A stretch of DNA of 64,000 nucleotides. Origin: Duganella sp. SG902. Its GTDB lineage: Bacteria > Pseudomonadota > Gammaproteobacteria > Burkholderiales > Burkholderiaceae_D. Position 1 is the first letter of the stretch. Each line of letters opens with the position of its first letter. Positions 36,211 through 46,108 of the stretch are shown piece after piece. The stretch is from assembly GCF_013376005.1 (NCBI RefSeq), contig NZ_JABMJK010000003.1:248001-312000 (forward strand), in the 5' to 3' direction. The notes under the pieces are model-generated. The model saw only the letters and a program-made list of their open reading frames with translations, was not told the origin of the DNA and did not search any database. A program made the position numbers and the translations under genes.

Positions 36211-36588
36211 ATGAAAGCGCTCACCTCTTTCCTGCTGCTCTGCGTGCTGCTGTTCGCCGGTCCGGCCTCGGCCATGCGCGCCATCAGCCACCTCGACGCC
36301 GATCAGCGCGGCAAGGTGACCTTGCCGGCGGAACAGCCGCCGGCCGTGCTCAGCGTGGACCAGGCGCTGGATCCGTTCGCGCCGGGGGACACGCAGGCGC
36401 CCGCGCCGGAACCGGCGCCGCACAACCAGGCGCAGGCCCACGCCGCGCCGCCGGTGGTGAGCCAAGTGCCGGAACCCTCGGGACTGGCCATGCTGGCTTG
36501 CGGGCTGTTGCTGCTGTTGCTGGCGCCGTACGGCCGCAACGACGGCTCCATCGAGCCCGACTACGTCAAGCCCGACTCCACGCTATAG
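36211..36588 (+). CDS. Small exported protein with PEP-CTERM-like tail
   Basis: The 125-residue product has a signal peptide (MKALTSFLLLCVLLFAGPASA) and a Pro/Ala-rich low-complexity middle (PAPEPAPHNQAQAHAAPP). VPEPSGLAMLACGLLLLLLAP follows, resembling a PEP-CTERM motif and helix. The usual Arg-rich end is missing: after a single Arg (APYGRN) come about 18 further polar residues. It may be an atypical PEP-CTERM substrate or simply a two-helix exported protein. The gene follows the 69-residue small gene and converges on the TPMT-like gene with a 6-bp overlap. Confidence 0.72.
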   Translation: MKALTSFLLLCVLLFAGPASAMRAISHLDADQRGKVTLPAEQPPAVLSVDQALDPFAPGDTQAPAPEPAPHNQAQAHAAPPVVSQVPEPSGLAMLACGLLLLLLAPYGRNDGSIEPDYVKPDSTL

Positions 36589-37176
36589 GCGGCGCCACAC
36601 CATCCAGCGCTCCTTGCCGGCGAACACCGGGATGGAGTCGCTCACCGCCTCATCGGCAATGCACACGAAATCGGCTTGCAACAAGCCCTCCAGCCGCGCC
36701 CGGTCGATGCCGAACGGCGGCCCCTTGGGCGCATCGTCAAAGAAGAAATACCCAGCCAGCAAAGCGCCCGGCGCCAGCAGTTGCGCCCAGCGCGCCGCCA
36801 CTTGCGGCCACATGGCGCGCGGCATGGCGCACAGGAAGGCGCGCTCGTAGATCAGTTGCAGCGGCGCGTCCGGCCGCCACTGGAAGAAATCCGCCTCCAC
36901 CACGCGCGCCGCGTGCGCGCCGGCGCACCGCTTGCCCCGCGCCACGGCGGCCGGGGAAAAATCGATGGCGGTGGCGTCCCAGCCCCGCCCGGCCAGGAAG
37001 GCCAGCTCGTAGGCCGAGCCGCAGCCCGGTATCAGCGTCACCAGCGGCGCGCTGGCGGCGGCGAAGTCGCGCAAGGCTTGCGGCACGCCGCCCGCGTCCC
37101 ACGGCGTAAAGCTGCGTTCGAAACGTTCGTCCCAGAACGCCGGCGAACCTGGGTCGCGCTGCTGGAAGTCCGCCAT
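36583..37176 (-). CDS. TPMT-family SAM-dependent methyltransferase
   Basis: The 197-residue protein has the thiopurine-methyltransferase-like pattern: FWDERFERSFTPWDAGG at the start, the SAM loop LVTLIPGCGSAYELAFLAGRG, the acidic ATAIDFSPAAV, then ERAFLCAMPRAMWP. LLAGYFFFDDAPKGPPFG follows. Bacterial members methylate tellurite, selenium compounds or thiols; the actual substrate here is unknown. It follows ubiB by 5 bp, so it is probably transcribed with the ubiquinone genes, but nothing ties it to ubiquinone chemistry. Its stop overlaps the stop of the small PEP-type gene. Confidence 0.87.
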   Translation of the reverse strand: MADFQQRDPGSPAFWDERFERSFTPWDAGGVPQALRDFAAASAPLVTLIPGCGSAYELAFLAGRGWDATAIDFSPAAVARGKRCAGAHAARVVEADFFQWRPDAPLQLIYERAFLCAMPRAMWPQVAARWAQLLAPGALLAGYFFFDDAPKGPPFGIDRARLEGLLQADFVCIADEAVSDSIPVFAGKERWMVWRRL

Positions 37177-37181
37177 GGCGC

Positions 37182-38738
37182 TCAGTGCCAGCGCAGGTAC
37201 AACTGGCAGCCGGCCACGCCCAGGGCAAGCGCGCCGGCGGCGTAAATCACCAAACTCAACAGACGGTTGGTGCGCTGCTGTTCGCTGATCAGCAGTTTGA
37301 TGAGCTCGCTGTTATCGGCCGGCCGGTCGGCCTGCCGCTCGAGCGCCTGGTGCACCAGGCGCGGCAGTTGCGGGAAGATGTGGGCGTAGCGCGGCGCCTC
37401 GGCTTTCAGGCGCTGCATGAAGCCTTTGACGCCGACCTGCTCGGCCATCCAGTTTTCCAGGTAGGGCTTGGCGGTCTTCCACAGGTCGAGGTCGGGGTCG
37501 AGCTGGCGCCCCAGGCCTTCGATGTTGAGCAACGTCTTTTGCAGCAGCACCAGTTGCGGCTGCACCTCCACGTTGAAGCGGCGCGAGGTCTGAAACAGGC
37601 GCAGCAGGATCTGGCCGAACGAGATGTCCTTCAGCGGGCGGTCGAAGATCGGCTCGCAGCAGGCGCGCACCGCCGACTCCAGCTCGTCCACCCGGGTTTC
37701 CTTGGGCGCCCAGCCGGACTCGATGTGGGCCTCGGCCACGCGCTTGTAGTCGCGGCGGAAGAAGGCCAGGAAGTTCTGCGACAGGTAATCCTTGTCGAAG
37801 TCGTTGAGCGTGCCGACGATGCCGAAGTCCAGCGCGATGTAGCGGCCGAAGGTTTCCGGCTCCACCGACACCAGGATATTCCCCGGGTGCATGTCCGCGT
37901 GGAAGAAGCCGTCGCGGAACACCTGGGTGAAGAAGATTTCCACGCCGTCGCTGGACAGCTTCTTCAGGTCCACGCCGGCCGCCTCCAGGCGGTCGATCCG
38001 CGACACCGGGATGCCGTGCATGCGCTCCATCACGATCACGCTGGACGAGCAGTAATCCCAGAACATCTCCGGCACCAGCAGCAGGTGCGAGTCGGCGAAG
38101 TTGCGGCGCAGCTGGCTGGCGTTGGCGGCCTCGCGCATCAGGTCCAGTTCGTCGTGCAGGTACTTGTCGAACTCGGCCACCACCTCCTTGGGCTTCAGGC
38201 GCTTGCTGTCGGCCCACAAATTGCCGATCCATTCGGCGGCCACGTGCATCAGCGCGACGTCGTCGTCGATGGACTTCTTCATGCCGGGACGCAGCACCTT
38301 GACCGCCACCTGGCGGCCATCCTTCAGGGTGGCGAAGTGCACCTGGGCGATCGAGGCCGAGGCCACCGGCGTGCGCTCGAAGGTCGCGAACAGCTCGTCC
38401 GGATGGGCGCCCAGCGACTTGCGGATCTGCGCGATGGCCAGATCGGAATCGAACGGCGGCACGCGGTCCTGCAGGCGCGCCAGCTCGATCACCAGGTCGG
38501 CCGGGATCAGGTCGCTGCGGGTGGACAGCACCTGGCCGAACTTGACGAAAATCGGGCCCAGCTCCTCCAGCGCCATGCGCAGGCGCACGCCGCGCGGGGC
38601 CGACAGGTCGCGCCAGAAAAACACGGTGTCGATCAGCTTGGCGATGCGCGGCTTGCGCAAGCCGGAGATGGCGATTTCGTCGAGGCCGTAACGCACCGAT
38701 ACCCGCAGGATTTTCAGCAGGCGCAAGAATTTCAGCAT
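37182..38738 (-). CDS. ubiB: Ubiquinone biosynthesis accessory kinase-like protein
   Basis: The 518-residue protein of the ABC1/COQ8 atypical kinase family has the N-terminal KxGQ motif ([13 protein letters not shown]), the A-rich loop [13 protein letters not shown], the lysine VAVKVLRPG, the [10 protein letters not shown] catalytic segment and the metal-binding ALDFG. Two C-terminal membrane segments close it ([23 protein letters not shown]). UbiB is needed for aerobic ubiquinone synthesis. The ATG overlaps the ubiJ stop (TAATG). Length is close to E. coli UbiB (about 546). Confidence 0.96.
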   Translation of the reverse strand: MLKFLRLLKILRVSVRYGLDEIAISGLRKPRIAKLIDTVFFWRDLSAPRGVRLRMALEELGPIFVKFGQVLSTRSDLIPADLVIELARLQDRVPPFDSDLAIAQIRKSLGAHPDELFATFERTPVASASIAQVHFATLKDGRQVAVKVLRPGMKKSIDDDVALMHVAAEWIGNLWADSKRLKPKEVVAEFDKYLHDELDLMREAANASQLRRNFADSHLLLVPEMFWDYCSSSVIVMERMHGIPVSRIDRLEAAGVDLKKLSSDGVEIFFTQVFRDGFFHADMHPGNILVSVEPETFGRYIALDFGIVGTLNDFDKDYLSQNFLAFFRRDYKRVAEAHIESGWAPKETRVDELESAVRACCEPIFDRPLKDISFGQILLRLFQTSRRFNVEVQPQLVLLQKTLLNIEGLGRQLDPDLDLWKTAKPYLENWMAEQVGVKGFMQRLKAEAPRYAHIFPQLPRLVHQALERQADRPADNSELIKLLISEQQRTNRLLSLVIYAAGALALGVAGCQLYLRWH

Positions 38739-39364
38739 TATTGGGATCCCAGTTTCTGTTCCAGCTTTTGTTCCAGCTTCGCCAGGCGCTTGGCGAAGCG
38801 CTCAACGTCGTCGCGCAGGCGCGTGACGTCGGCCGAGTAACCGTCCACCGTGCGCGGACGCACCAGCACCTGTTTTTCATCGAGCAGGAACTCGGCCACG
38901 TTCTCGGCCAGTTTCTGATGGCCGGTCTTGATGGCCTCGAAGGCGGCCTTGGCGCCGGACACGGCGCGCACGGCGGCGATCGGGCCGATCACTTTTTCCA
39001 GGTCGTGCTCGGCTTCCCAGCGCAGGCTCTTGCTGAGGTTGGAGATGGCGTTGGCGAACTCCGCGTCGCCCTCGATCCGCACATAGGAGAACGCGCGCTC
39101 GCGGTTTTGCGCGATCAGCGGCAGGTCCGACAGTTTGACGCGGATGGTCACCTGCGCGGCCTCCCCGGCCGGCGCCGCTTCCAGATAGCCGTCGGCCGTC
39201 ACGCGCAGGCGCAGGCGCAGCGCGACGGTGCCGGCGTCGATGCAGGCGATCTTGCCGGCGTGGCGCCGCAGCTCCTGCCGCGCCCATGGCTCCTGCGCCA
39301 GCAAATGATTGATGGCGGCACTGGCCGGCGCCGCGGAGAAACTGCCTGGATTCAATGAGATCAT
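38738..39364 (-). CDS. ubiJ: Ubiquinone biosynthesis accessory factor, SCP2 domain
   Basis: The 208-residue protein has an SCP2-like lipid-binding domain ([60 protein letters not shown]) and a C-terminal helix with a heptad end ([12 protein letters not shown]). UbiJ binds the isoprenoid tail of ubiquinone intermediates and scaffolds the Ubi complex. The gene sits between the Tim44-like gene and ubiB and its stop overlaps the ubiB start. A terminator lies 22 bp before its start, so the ubiJ-ubiB pair may have its own promoter. Confidence 0.92.
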   Translation of the reverse strand: MISLNPGSFSAAPASAAINHLLAQEPWARQELRRHAGKIACIDAGTVALRLRLRVTADGYLEAAPAGEAAQVTIRVKLSDLPLIAQNRERAFSYVRIEGDAEFANAISNLSKSLRWEAEHDLEKVIGPIAAVRAVSGAKAAFEAIKTGHQKLAENVAEFLLDEKQVLVRPRTVDGYSADVTRLRDDVERFAKRLAKLEQKLEQKLGSQ

Positions 39365-39378
39365 GTTGTAGACGTTGA

Positions 39379-39404
39379 AAACAAAACCGCCCGATGACGG
39401 GCGG
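39379..39404 (-). terminator. Rho-independent terminator between the Tim44-like gene and ubiJ
   Basis: On the minus strand the stem CCGCCCG/CGGGCGG (39404-39398 and 39393-39387) has a 4-base loop and is followed by TTTTGTTTT. This is a classic intrinsic terminator downstream of the Tim44-like gene and just before the ubiJ ATG (39364). It would separate ubiE-Tim44 transcripts from ubiJ-ubiB. Confidence 0.85.
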
Positions 39405-39442
39405 CCTTGATCTTACCAGTTTTACCGGTGAACCCGGTTTGC

Positions 39443-40354
39443 TTACGCCAGTTGCTGAATACCGCCCAGCAGCCAGCCGCTCGAGCCATTGACCGGCTTG
39501 ACCAGGTTCCACACCTCGTGGAACGGCTCGGCCAGCGCGTCCGGCGCCGGCTTGATCATGCCGGTGAACTTGACGCTGGCCAGGTACTCGGTGTCGGTGG
39601 TCTCGATGCCCAGCAGCTCGGCGTCGATGTTGACCACGTCGGTGTAGTCGGCCACGGTGCGCTCGCTGATCTGCATCTTCATCTCGGCGAACACCTCCGG
39701 CGTGGTGAACTCGCGGATATCGGCCACATCGCCTTTATCCCATGCCGCCTGCAGGCGGATGAAGTTGCTCTTGGCGACACGCAGGAAACTGGCTTGGTCG
39801 AAGTCACCCGGCACGCCCCACTGCGTGTGCGCAGGCTGCTGCACCGGCGCTGCCGCTGGCTGCAGGTGCGAACCGATTTCCGGCGTGGCCGAGCCAGTTT
39901 GCTGCGGCATCGCGTACACGTTCTGGTTGCCACCAAAGCCGGCCGGCTGCACCTTGGGCTGCGACTTGCCGCGGATCAGGCGGAAGATGAAGAACGCCAC
40001 GCCTGCCAGCAGCGCGATCATCAGGATCGAGCCGAGCGCGCTGGCCAGCGCGCCGCCAATGCCCAGGTGCGAGAACAACGCGCCCAGGCCCAGGCCCAGC
40101 AGCGCGCCGCCCAGGATGCCCTTCCACATGCTCGGCTTTTGTGGAGCGGCGGCCGGCGGCGTGGTTGGGGCTGGCGCAGGCTGTGCCTGGCGTGGCGCCG
40201 GTTGCGGCGCCGGCTGGGCCGGCATGCGGCTGACGTTTTGCGACTGACGGCCAATCGAACGGCCGCCGCCCGCCGGACGCGCGGTCGCTTCGGCCAGCAT
40301 CGACATGGCGGAGACGGCAATTACGGCGCCGATCAGGATTTTCTTCAGGTTCAT
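39443..40354 (-). CDS. Tim44-domain membrane protein
   Basis: The 303-residue protein has a signal-like N terminus, a Pro/Gln/Ala-rich low-complexity region (about 40-70), and a glycine-rich membrane segment (GILGGALLGLGLGALFSHLG and SALGSILMIALLAGVAFFIF). A C-terminal Tim44-like domain follows (FDQASFLRVAKSNFIRLQAAWDKGDVADIREFTTPEVFAEM). Bacterial Tim44-domain proteins are of unknown function and commonly lie next to ubiE/ubiB in betaproteobacteria. ATG 40354 is used; ATG 40369, overlapping the ubiE stop, is possible. A terminator follows the gene. Confidence 0.88.
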   Translation of the reverse strand: MNLKKILIGAVIAVSAMSMLAEATARPAGGGRSIGRQSQNVSRMPAQPAPQPAPRQAQPAPAPTTPPAAAPQKPSMWKGILGGALLGLGLGALFSHLGIGGALASALGSILMIALLAGVAFFIFRLIRGKSQPKVQPAGFGGNQNVYAMPQQTGSATPEIGSHLQPAAAPVQQPAHTQWGVPGDFDQASFLRVAKSNFIRLQAAWDKGDVADIREFTTPEVFAEMKMQISERTVADYTDVVNIDAELLGIETTDTEYLASVKFTGMIKPAPDALAEPFHEVWNLVKPVNGSSGWLLGGIQQLA

Positions 40355-40368
40355 GGTCATTCCAGTCA

Positions 40369-41103
40369 TCACATTTTGATACCAGTGTGTAAAGCGGCCA
40401 CACCTGCCGTCAGGTTGTAATACGTGACACGTTCCAGACCCGCCTCTTCCATCATGCCCTTCAGGGTTTCCTGGTCCGGGTGCATGCGGATCGATTCGGC
40501 CAGATAGCGGTAGCTGTCGGCGTCGTTGGCGATCTTCTCGCCCATCCATGGCAGGATCTTGAACGAGTACAGGTCATATGGCTTTTGCAACGGCGCCGCC
40601 ACTTTCGAGAATTCCAGCACCAGCAGCTTGCCGCCCGGCTTCAGCACGCGGCGCATTTCCTTCAGCGCCTGGTCCTTGTGCGTCATGTTGCGCAGGCCAA
40701 AGGCCACGCTCACACGGTCGAAGTAGTTATCCGGGAACGGCAGCTTTTCCGCATCACACAGCAAGGTGGGGGTCAGCAGGCCGCGATTCAAGAGGCGGTC
40801 GCGCCCCACGCGCAGCATGGATTCGTTGATGTCGGTCAGCCACACCTCGCCGGTGGGGCCGGCCTGCTTGGCGAACACCTTGGCCAGGTCGCCGGTGCCG
40901 CCGGCGATGTCCAGGCACTTGAAGCCCGGACGCACGGCCGCGTTGGCGATGGTGAAGGTCTTCCACAGACGGTGCAGGCCGGCCGACATGACGTCGTTCA
41001 TGATGTCGTACTTGGCGGCGACGGAGTGGAAAACCTTGGCGACTTCGCGGACTTTGTCTTCTTCCGCGACGGTCTTGTAACCGAAGTGAGTGGTGTTGGT
41101 CAT
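40369..41103 (-). CDS. ubiE: Ubiquinone/menaquinone biosynthesis C-methyltransferase
   Basis: The 244-residue SAM methyltransferase starts [36 protein letters not shown] and keeps the SAM motif [32 protein letters not shown], and [46 protein letters not shown] follows. It methylates the demethoxyubiquinol ring at C2. It heads the ubiE-Tim44-ubiJ-ubiB group. ATG 41103 fits the family; the longer reading to 41139 does not. In related genomes the gene beside it is DUF971; here the accessory block starts instead. Confidence 0.97.
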   Translation of the reverse strand: MTNTTHFGYKTVAEEDKVREVAKVFHSVAAKYDIMNDVMSAGLHRLWKTFTIANAAVRPGFKCLDIAGGTGDLAKVFAKQAGPTGEVWLTDINESMLRVGRDRLLNRGLLTPTLLCDAEKLPFPDNYFDRVSVAFGLRNMTHKDQALKEMRRVLKPGGKLLVLEFSKVAAPLQKPYDLYSFKILPWMGEKIANDADSYRYLAESIRMHPDQETLKGMMEEAGLERVTYYNLTAGVAALHTGIKM

Positions 41104-41149
41104 GGTATGCGGGCCTGTTAATTTGCCAGCATTATACAAGACCCACTTT

Positions 41150-42409
41150 TTATTGCGGCTTAAGGTGCTGCCATTCCAGCCCCAGCATGGCGCGCTTGGG
41201 GAAGCCCTTCCAGTTGTCGTCCAGATAAGCCTGCAGCGGCGCGGCTTTCAGATGGATACCCAAGAAGGCCGTGACGTAGTGCTGGTTGATGTTGTTGATG
41301 CGCCGGCTGTCCCACACCGGCTCGGAATAGGACTGGAAATCGTCCGGATTGCTCCAGTGGGCCGGCGATGGCGGATTGGGCGCCGGGTTGTGGCGGGCGC
41401 CGACGTAGGTCAGCAGGTAGCGGTCGGCGTTGACGGCGCCTTTGAACAGTTTGAGCACGCCGTCCTTGTAGCCGGCGACGTCGTCCTGGTCGCCAGCGAT
41501 GAACAGCGTCGGCGTGCGCACACCGGCCAGGCCGGCGGCGTCCCAGACATTTTGCTCGCCGCCCCAAGGGGCGAAGGCCACCACGGCCTTGATGCGGCGG
41601 TCGCGCGCGGCCTCGTATTCCGGGTTCCCTTGCTGGTTGACGGCCAGTTTGCCGCCGGGGACGTAGGCCACGGCCGCCGCGCTGATGCCGGCGCCAACGG
41701 TGTTCAGCGCGCCGTAGCCGCCCATCGAGTAGCCGATCAGCGCCACGTTGTCGGCGTCCACCACGCCGGACAGGAAATTGCCGCTGCCCGGCCTGGCCCA
41801 GGCGGCCACGGTATTCAGCACGAACAGATCGTCAAGACGGCGGTTCAGCAACGTGCTGGGGAAGCCGGCCTTGTCGGCGCGCGTGGATTCGGGATGGTCG
41901 ATGGCGACTACCACATAGCCTTTCGACGCCAGATTCTCGGTCAGGTAGGACATCTGCAGCCGCGAGCCGGGATAGCCGTGCGAGACGATCACCAGCGGAT
42001 AGCGCTCTCCCAGCGGGGCCGCATCGCGCGCGGCGCGGCCGTTGAACTGGAATGGCGTGTTGGGCCGCTTGGGATCATTCGGGCCGGAGCCCAGAACATC
42101 GGTATAAACCGTATGTTCCTTTTTCCCGGCGGCCAGGCGCGCCGGATACCATACCTCCAGCACCAGCTTGCGCGTGTAGCGCGGGTCCGGCTGCCCGGCG
42201 CTGGCATGCAGGATATCCAGCTGGTCCTTGTTCTCCGCCACCAGCGTGCGCACGCCGACCGGCAACGCGCCCCGCGCGGCCAGCTCCGGCGCATCCGGCC
42301 GCGCATCGCCAAAATACTCTTGCGCCCCCGCCCGCCCCGCCCCGACGCCAGCGGCCAATACCAGCACCGCCACCGCCGCGCGCGGCCACTTCCATCCTGC
42401 TCCGTGCAT
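41150..42409 (-). CDS. Alpha/beta hydrolase, PAF-acetylhydrolase/dienelactone-hydrolase-like
   Basis: The 419-residue protein has a signal peptide ([22 protein letters not shown]) and an alpha/beta-hydrolase fold with the oxyanion region [21 protein letters not shown]. The nucleophile serine is in [13 protein letters not shown] and the late catalytic aspartate/histidine region is [11 protein letters not shown]...GARHNP. It resembles the PAF-acetylhydrolase isoform II family, extracytoplasmic esterases. The ATG is 8 bp after the stop of the FMN monooxygenase, with GGAGAAGG as ribosome site, so it is the last gene of the TonB receptor-monooxygenase-esterase operon and probably acts on the same compound. 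Confidence 0.87.
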   Translation of the reverse strand: MHGAGWKWPRAAVAVLVLAAGVGAGRAGAQEYFGDARPDAPELAARGALPVGVRTLVAENKDQLDILHASAGQPDPRYTRKLVLEVWYPARLAAGKKEHTVYTDVLGSGPNDPKRPNTPFQFNGRAARDAAPLGERYPLVIVSHGYPGSRLQMSYLTENLASKGYVVVAIDHPESTRADKAGFPSTLLNRRLDDLFVLNTVAAWARPGSGNFLSGVVDADNVALIGYSMGGYGALNTVGAGISAAAVAYVPGGKLAVNQQGNPEYEAARDRRIKAVVAFAPWGGEQNVWDAAGLAGVRTPTLFIAGDQDDVAGYKDGVLKLFKGAVNADRYLLTYVGARHNPAPNPPSPAHWSNPDDFQSYSEPVWDSRRINNINQHYVTAFLGIHLKAAPLQAYLDDNWKGFPKRAMLGLEWQHLKPQ

Positions 42410-42417
42410 GCCTTCTC

Positions 42418-43683
42418 CTATAAGCCCAAGTGCCCGCGCAGCGTGCTCCCTTCATACGACGTGCGGAACAAGCCGCGACGCTGCAACTCCGGAATCACCA
42501 GCGCCAGAAAATCATCCAAACCGCCCGGCAGCGCCGGGGCCATGAAATTGAAGCCATCCGCCGCGCCCTGCTCAAACCACTCCTGCATCTGATCCGCCAC
42601 CTGCTCCGCCGTGCCTACCACCGTGAAGTGCCCACGGCCGCCGGCGATGCGCTCGTATAGCTGGCGTATCGTCAAATTCTCGCCCTGCGCCAGATCGGTC
42701 AGCAACTGCTGGCGGCTGCGCTGGCCGTCCTGCGTGGGCGGCAGCTCCGGCAGCGGGCCGTCCAGCGGATAGGCCGACAAATCGAAGTTGCCGATCATGC
42801 GGCCCAACAAAGCCAGACCAGCCTTCGGCTCGATCAGCGCCTGCAACTGCGCGAACTTCTCGTCCGCCTCCGCCTTCGTGCGGCCTACCACCGCGAACAA
42901 GCCAGGCATCACCTTCACCGAATCCGGCTTGCGGCCCTTCTCCACCACGCGCCGCTTGATGTCGCTGTAGAAGGCCTGCGCCTTGGCCAGCGTGGGCTGC
43001 GCGGTGAACACCACCTCCGCCGTTCCCGCCGCCAGATCGCGCCCCGTCTCAGAACCGCCGGCCTGCACCACCACCGGTCGCCCCTGCGGGCTGGGCGCCA
43101 CGTTCAGCGGCCCGGCGACAGCGAAATGCTCGCCGCGATGATTCAGCTTGCGCAGCTTGGCCGGGTCGTATGGCAGCGCGCCGGTCTTGTCGCCATTCAG
43201 CGCGTCGGCGTCCCAACTATCCCACAATCCTGTGACAACCTGATGAAATTCACGCGCCCGCGCATAGCGGTCCGCGTGCGCCACATGCTGCTCGCGGCCG
43301 AAGTTGGCCGCTTCCGCCGCGTTATCGGAGGTGACCAGATTCCACCCTGCCCGTCCATCCGACAGCAAATCCAGCGAGGCAAACTGGCGCGCCACCGTGT
43401 ACGGCTCGTTGTAGGTGGTGGTGGCGGTGCCGATCAAGCCGATATGCTCGGTCGATGCGGCCAGCGCCGACAGCAGGGTCAGGGGCTCCAGCGACGGCGC
43501 ACCAGTCAGCGCCACGCTATCGGCAAAGAACACCGCATCCAGACAGGCCTTCTCCGCGCTACGTACCTGATCGCGAAACACCTTGAAAGGATTCGATAAC
43601 AGGTCCGTCTCCGGATGCCGCCACGCCGCGACGTGGTGGCCATAGCGCATCATGAACGCGGCGATACTCAACTTCCTGGACAT
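42418..43683 (-). CDS. FMN-dependent monooxygenase, NtaA/SnaA/DszA family
   Basis: The 421-residue TIM-barrel flavin monooxygenase has the family pattern: [51 protein letters not shown], and [45 protein letters not shown] is near the end. Enzymes of this family use FMNH2 from a separate reductase to cleave sulfonates, sulfones, or nitrilotriacetate. The start overlaps the TonB receptor stop (TGATG), implying translational coupling. No flavin reductase gene is in the window. A sulfur-scavenging substrate is inferred from the SsuA-like protein nearby. Confidence 0.92.
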   Translation of the reverse strand: MSRKLSIAAFMMRYGHHVAAWRHPETDLLSNPFKVFRDQVRSAEKACLDAVFFADSVALTGAPSLEPLTLLSALAASTEHIGLIGTATTTYNEPYTVARQFASLDLLSDGRAGWNLVTSDNAAEAANFGREQHVAHADRYARAREFHQVVTGLWDSWDADALNGDKTGALPYDPAKLRKLNHRGEHFAVAGPLNVAPSPQGRPVVVQAGGSETGRDLAAGTAEVVFTAQPTLAKAQAFYSDIKRRVVEKGRKPDSVKVMPGLFAVVGRTKAEADEKFAQLQALIEPKAGLALLGRMIGNFDLSAYPLDGPLPELPPTQDGQRSRQQLLTDLAQGENLTIRQLYERIAGGRGHFTVVGTAEQVADQMQEWFEQGAADGFNFMAPALPGGLDDFLALVIPELQRRGLFRTSYEGSTLRGHLGL

Positions 43684-45908
43684 CAGAACTCCTTGCGCGC
43701 GGTGATACCGAAGTAGCGCTCATCATCACGCGGTACGGCGCGGGTGACATAGCCGGTCGAGGTGACCAGGTTGGTGGCATACGATTTGTTCGCCAGGTTC
43801 TTGCCTACCAGCGCCACGCGCCAGCCGCCGACGGGCGAGGACAGCGCAATGCCGGCGTTCACGACGCCATACGCGCCCTGGATCGCGTCGGCCGACTGGA
43901 ACAGATCGTACTGCGTCTTTGCCTGCCAGCTGTAGTCGGCCGACAGATCGACGACCAGGCCATTCTCCAGCGGCAGCGCGTAGTTGGCGCGGGTAAAGGA
44001 TTTCCACTTTGGCGAGAACGGCAGCGGCTTGCCATTCAGGTTGCACGACGCGGCGGCGGCCGGCGGGCAATTGAAGTTGTCGATGGTGGCGTCGGTGTAG
44101 GCCAGCGAGGCGCTCAGGGTCAGCGCGCGGGTTGGACGCGCGTTGATGTCCAGTTCCACGCCCTTGGTCGAAACATCGCCGGCGTTGATCAGTCGCGTCA
44201 CCACGGCGCCGGCCACGGTGTCGTAGAAGTTGGCCTGGTAGTTCGCATACTTGGTGTTGAACACGGCCATGTTGGCGGTCAGCTTGCGGTCGAAGGCACT
44301 GGCTTTCAGGCCCAGTTCAAACGAATCCGACGTTTCCGGCTTCAGCGCCAGCGTGTCGCGATTCAGCATGTTGAAGAACACATTGTAAGCCGGCCCCTTG
44401 TAGCCGCGCGAATAGGTGGCATAGGTGTTCACGTCACGCGAGATATCGTACTGCAGGCCGACGCGGCCCGAGTAACCATCCTCATTGATGGAACCGGCAT
44501 TCTGTACGGCCGGCTGCACGCCAGGGAAGGCCACGGTCTGGGTCGAAACGCGCTTGTGGTCATAGGACAGTTCATCCTTGGTCCAGCGCGCGCCCGCGAT
44601 GGCGCGCCACACTGGCGAGAAGTTCAGCGTGCTCTCGCCAAACAGCGAGTAGCTGTCGCTCTTGACACCATAATCCGCGCGGCCGGAGTTGATGGCTGTG
44701 CCGTTGTTGACGATGCGCTGATAGGTCTCGCGGTCCTTGCCGTGCAGGTAGTAGGCGCCGACCACGTATTCCGCAAAGTCGCCCTTGGGCGACGCCAGAC
44801 GCAGCTCTTGCGACGCCTGGCTGAAGTCCACCGTGCCGATATCGCGCGTGGCCGGAAACGCCGCGGTGATGCGTGCCACTTCCGCCGCATTGCCGATGGC
44901 CGAGGTGCTGGTGTACTGGGTGTTGTCCCAATCGCGCACCGCCGTGATGGAGGTCAGCGTGTAGCCATTGAAGCGGTAATCGACTTGCGCCGACAGGCCC
45001 TTGTTCTTGTCGCGGATATCGGCAGGAATATCGGCATTCACCTGGCGGTTTTCCGGGCCCGCCACCACCGGAGCGATGCCGGCGTTGAACGGGGCTGACG
45101 TCGACTTGTAGGCGGTGAAGGTAGGCGAGGAATTCGAGCGCAGGTAGTCCGCGATCAGCGCGATGTCCAGATCCTTGGTCGGCGTGATGTCGACACGGGC
45201 GCGCACGCCTTTGCGGTCATAGCCATTCAGCTTGCCGCCGCCGGCGTGCACGTTATCGACATTGCCGTTGAAGTCCGCGTACAGCCCGGTGACCGACGCC
45301 GCCACCACGCCCGGCTGGATGGCGCCAGACACGCCGGCGCGCACTCGTTTCTCATTGCCTTCGTAGTAGGCGGCATCGACAAAGCCGGTGGTCTCTTGCG
45401 ACGATTTGCGGCCAATCACATTTAGCACGCCCGAGGAAGCGTTCTTGCCGAACAGCGTGCCTTGCGGGCCGCGCAGGATTTCAATGTGCTCGATATCCAG
45501 CAGGTCCAGCGTGGCCTGGCCCGGACGCGCGTACACCACGCCATCGATCACGGTCGACACAGTCGGCTCCACGCCGGGTGAGGTGGAGATGGTACCGATA
45601 CCACGAACGAAGATGGTCGAATCCTTGTTGCCGCCCTGCTGGCGGAACGTCACGCTCGGCACCTCCTGCACGATGGTGTCGATGCTGGTGCGGTTGGCGT
45701 TGGTCAGCGCTTCCCCATCGAGCACCGATACCGCCACCGGCACCGATTGCAGCGACGCGCTGCGGCGCGTGGCGCTGACCGTCACGCTGGGCACGGAGGC
45801 GCTGTCATCACGGTCCTTGATGGGCGTCGCCTCGCCTTCCGCGTAGGCGGTATTCACCAGCAGTGCGCCGATGGTCAGCGCGCCCAAAAAATTCGTTTTG
45901 CTCTTCAT
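43683..45908 (-). CDS. TonB-dependent outer membrane receptor
   Basis: The 741-residue protein has a signal peptide (MKSKTNFLGALTIGALLVNTAYA) and a plug domain (about 45-170) containing [47 protein letters not shown] and EILRGPQGTLFGKNASSGVLN. A 22-strand-type barrel follows and ends in aromatic Phe (ARKEF). The TonB-box candidate is SVTVSATRR. It imports a substrate across the outer membrane using TonB energy. It is the first gene of the receptor-monooxygenase-hydrolase operon and is divergent from the LacI regulator, with two LacI-like palindromes in the shared promoter region. Confidence 0.95.
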   Translation of the reverse strand: MKSKTNFLGALTIGALLVNTAYAEGEATPIKDRDDSASVPSVTVSATRRSASLQSVPVAVSVLDGEALTNANRTSIDTIVQEVPSVTFRQQGGNKDSTIFVRGIGTISTSPGVEPTVSTVIDGVVYARPGQATLDLLDIEHIEILRGPQGTLFGKNASSGVLNVIGRKSSQETTGFVDAAYYEGNEKRVRAGVSGAIQPGVVAASVTGLYADFNGNVDNVHAGGGKLNGYDRKGVRARVDITPTKDLDIALIADYLRSNSSPTFTAYKSTSAPFNAGIAPVVAGPENRQVNADIPADIRDKNKGLSAQVDYRFNGYTLTSITAVRDWDNTQYTSTSAIGNAAEVARITAAFPATRDIGTVDFSQASQELRLASPKGDFAEYVVGAYYLHGKDRETYQRIVNNGTAINSGRADYGVKSDSYSLFGESTLNFSPVWRAIAGARWTKDELSYDHKRVSTQTVAFPGVQPAVQNAGSINEDGYSGRVGLQYDISRDVNTYATYSRGYKGPAYNVFFNMLNRDTLALKPETSDSFELGLKASAFDRKLTANMAVFNTKYANYQANFYDTVAGAVVTRLINAGDVSTKGVELDINARPTRALTLSASLAYTDATIDNFNCPPAAAASCNLNGKPLPFSPKWKSFTRANYALPLENGLVVDLSADYSWQAKTQYDLFQSADAIQGAYGVVNAGIALSSPVGGWRVALVGKNLANKSYATNLVTSTGYVTRAVPRDDERYFGITARKEF

Positions 45909-45924
45909 TCCTGATCCCTTGATT

Positions 45925-45938
45925 TGAAAGCGCTCCTT
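45925..45938. promoter_or_regulatory. LacI-type operator candidate (proximal to TonB receptor)
   Basis: TGAAAGCGCTCCTT matches the LacI/CcpA half-site pattern TGnAAnCGnTnnCA in all but the last bases and is centred on CG within AGCGCT. It lies 17-30 bp before the TonB receptor start on the minus strand, a position where binding would block transcription or elongation. The site is inferred from sequence form and from the adjacent LacI gene. Confidence 0.45.
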
Positions 45939-46015
45939 GCGCCATATGCGGAAAACCTGCTTTCTTCATCGAAGAACCAGCTTAGTGCTCGGCAGGTCGT
46001 TCGCTAAAATAAAGT

Positions 46016-46027
46016 GGTACCGGTACC
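46016..46027. promoter_or_regulatory. LacI-type operator, perfect palindrome GGTACCGGTACC
   Basis: GGTACCGGTACC is a perfect 12-bp palindrome centred on CG, the hallmark of LacI-family operators, and lies about 80 bp before the LacI start and 110 bp before the TonB receptor start. Together with the site at 45925-45938 it could allow control of both divergent transcripts. Assignment to the adjacent regulator is inferred. Confidence 0.6.
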
Positions 46028-46108
46028 CTTTTTTTAGTGTCGCGGCGGGCCGGATTGAAGTCAAAGAATTAAAAAAATCATCGATATGTTTTTTCGGAAT
46101 ATGCAGCC

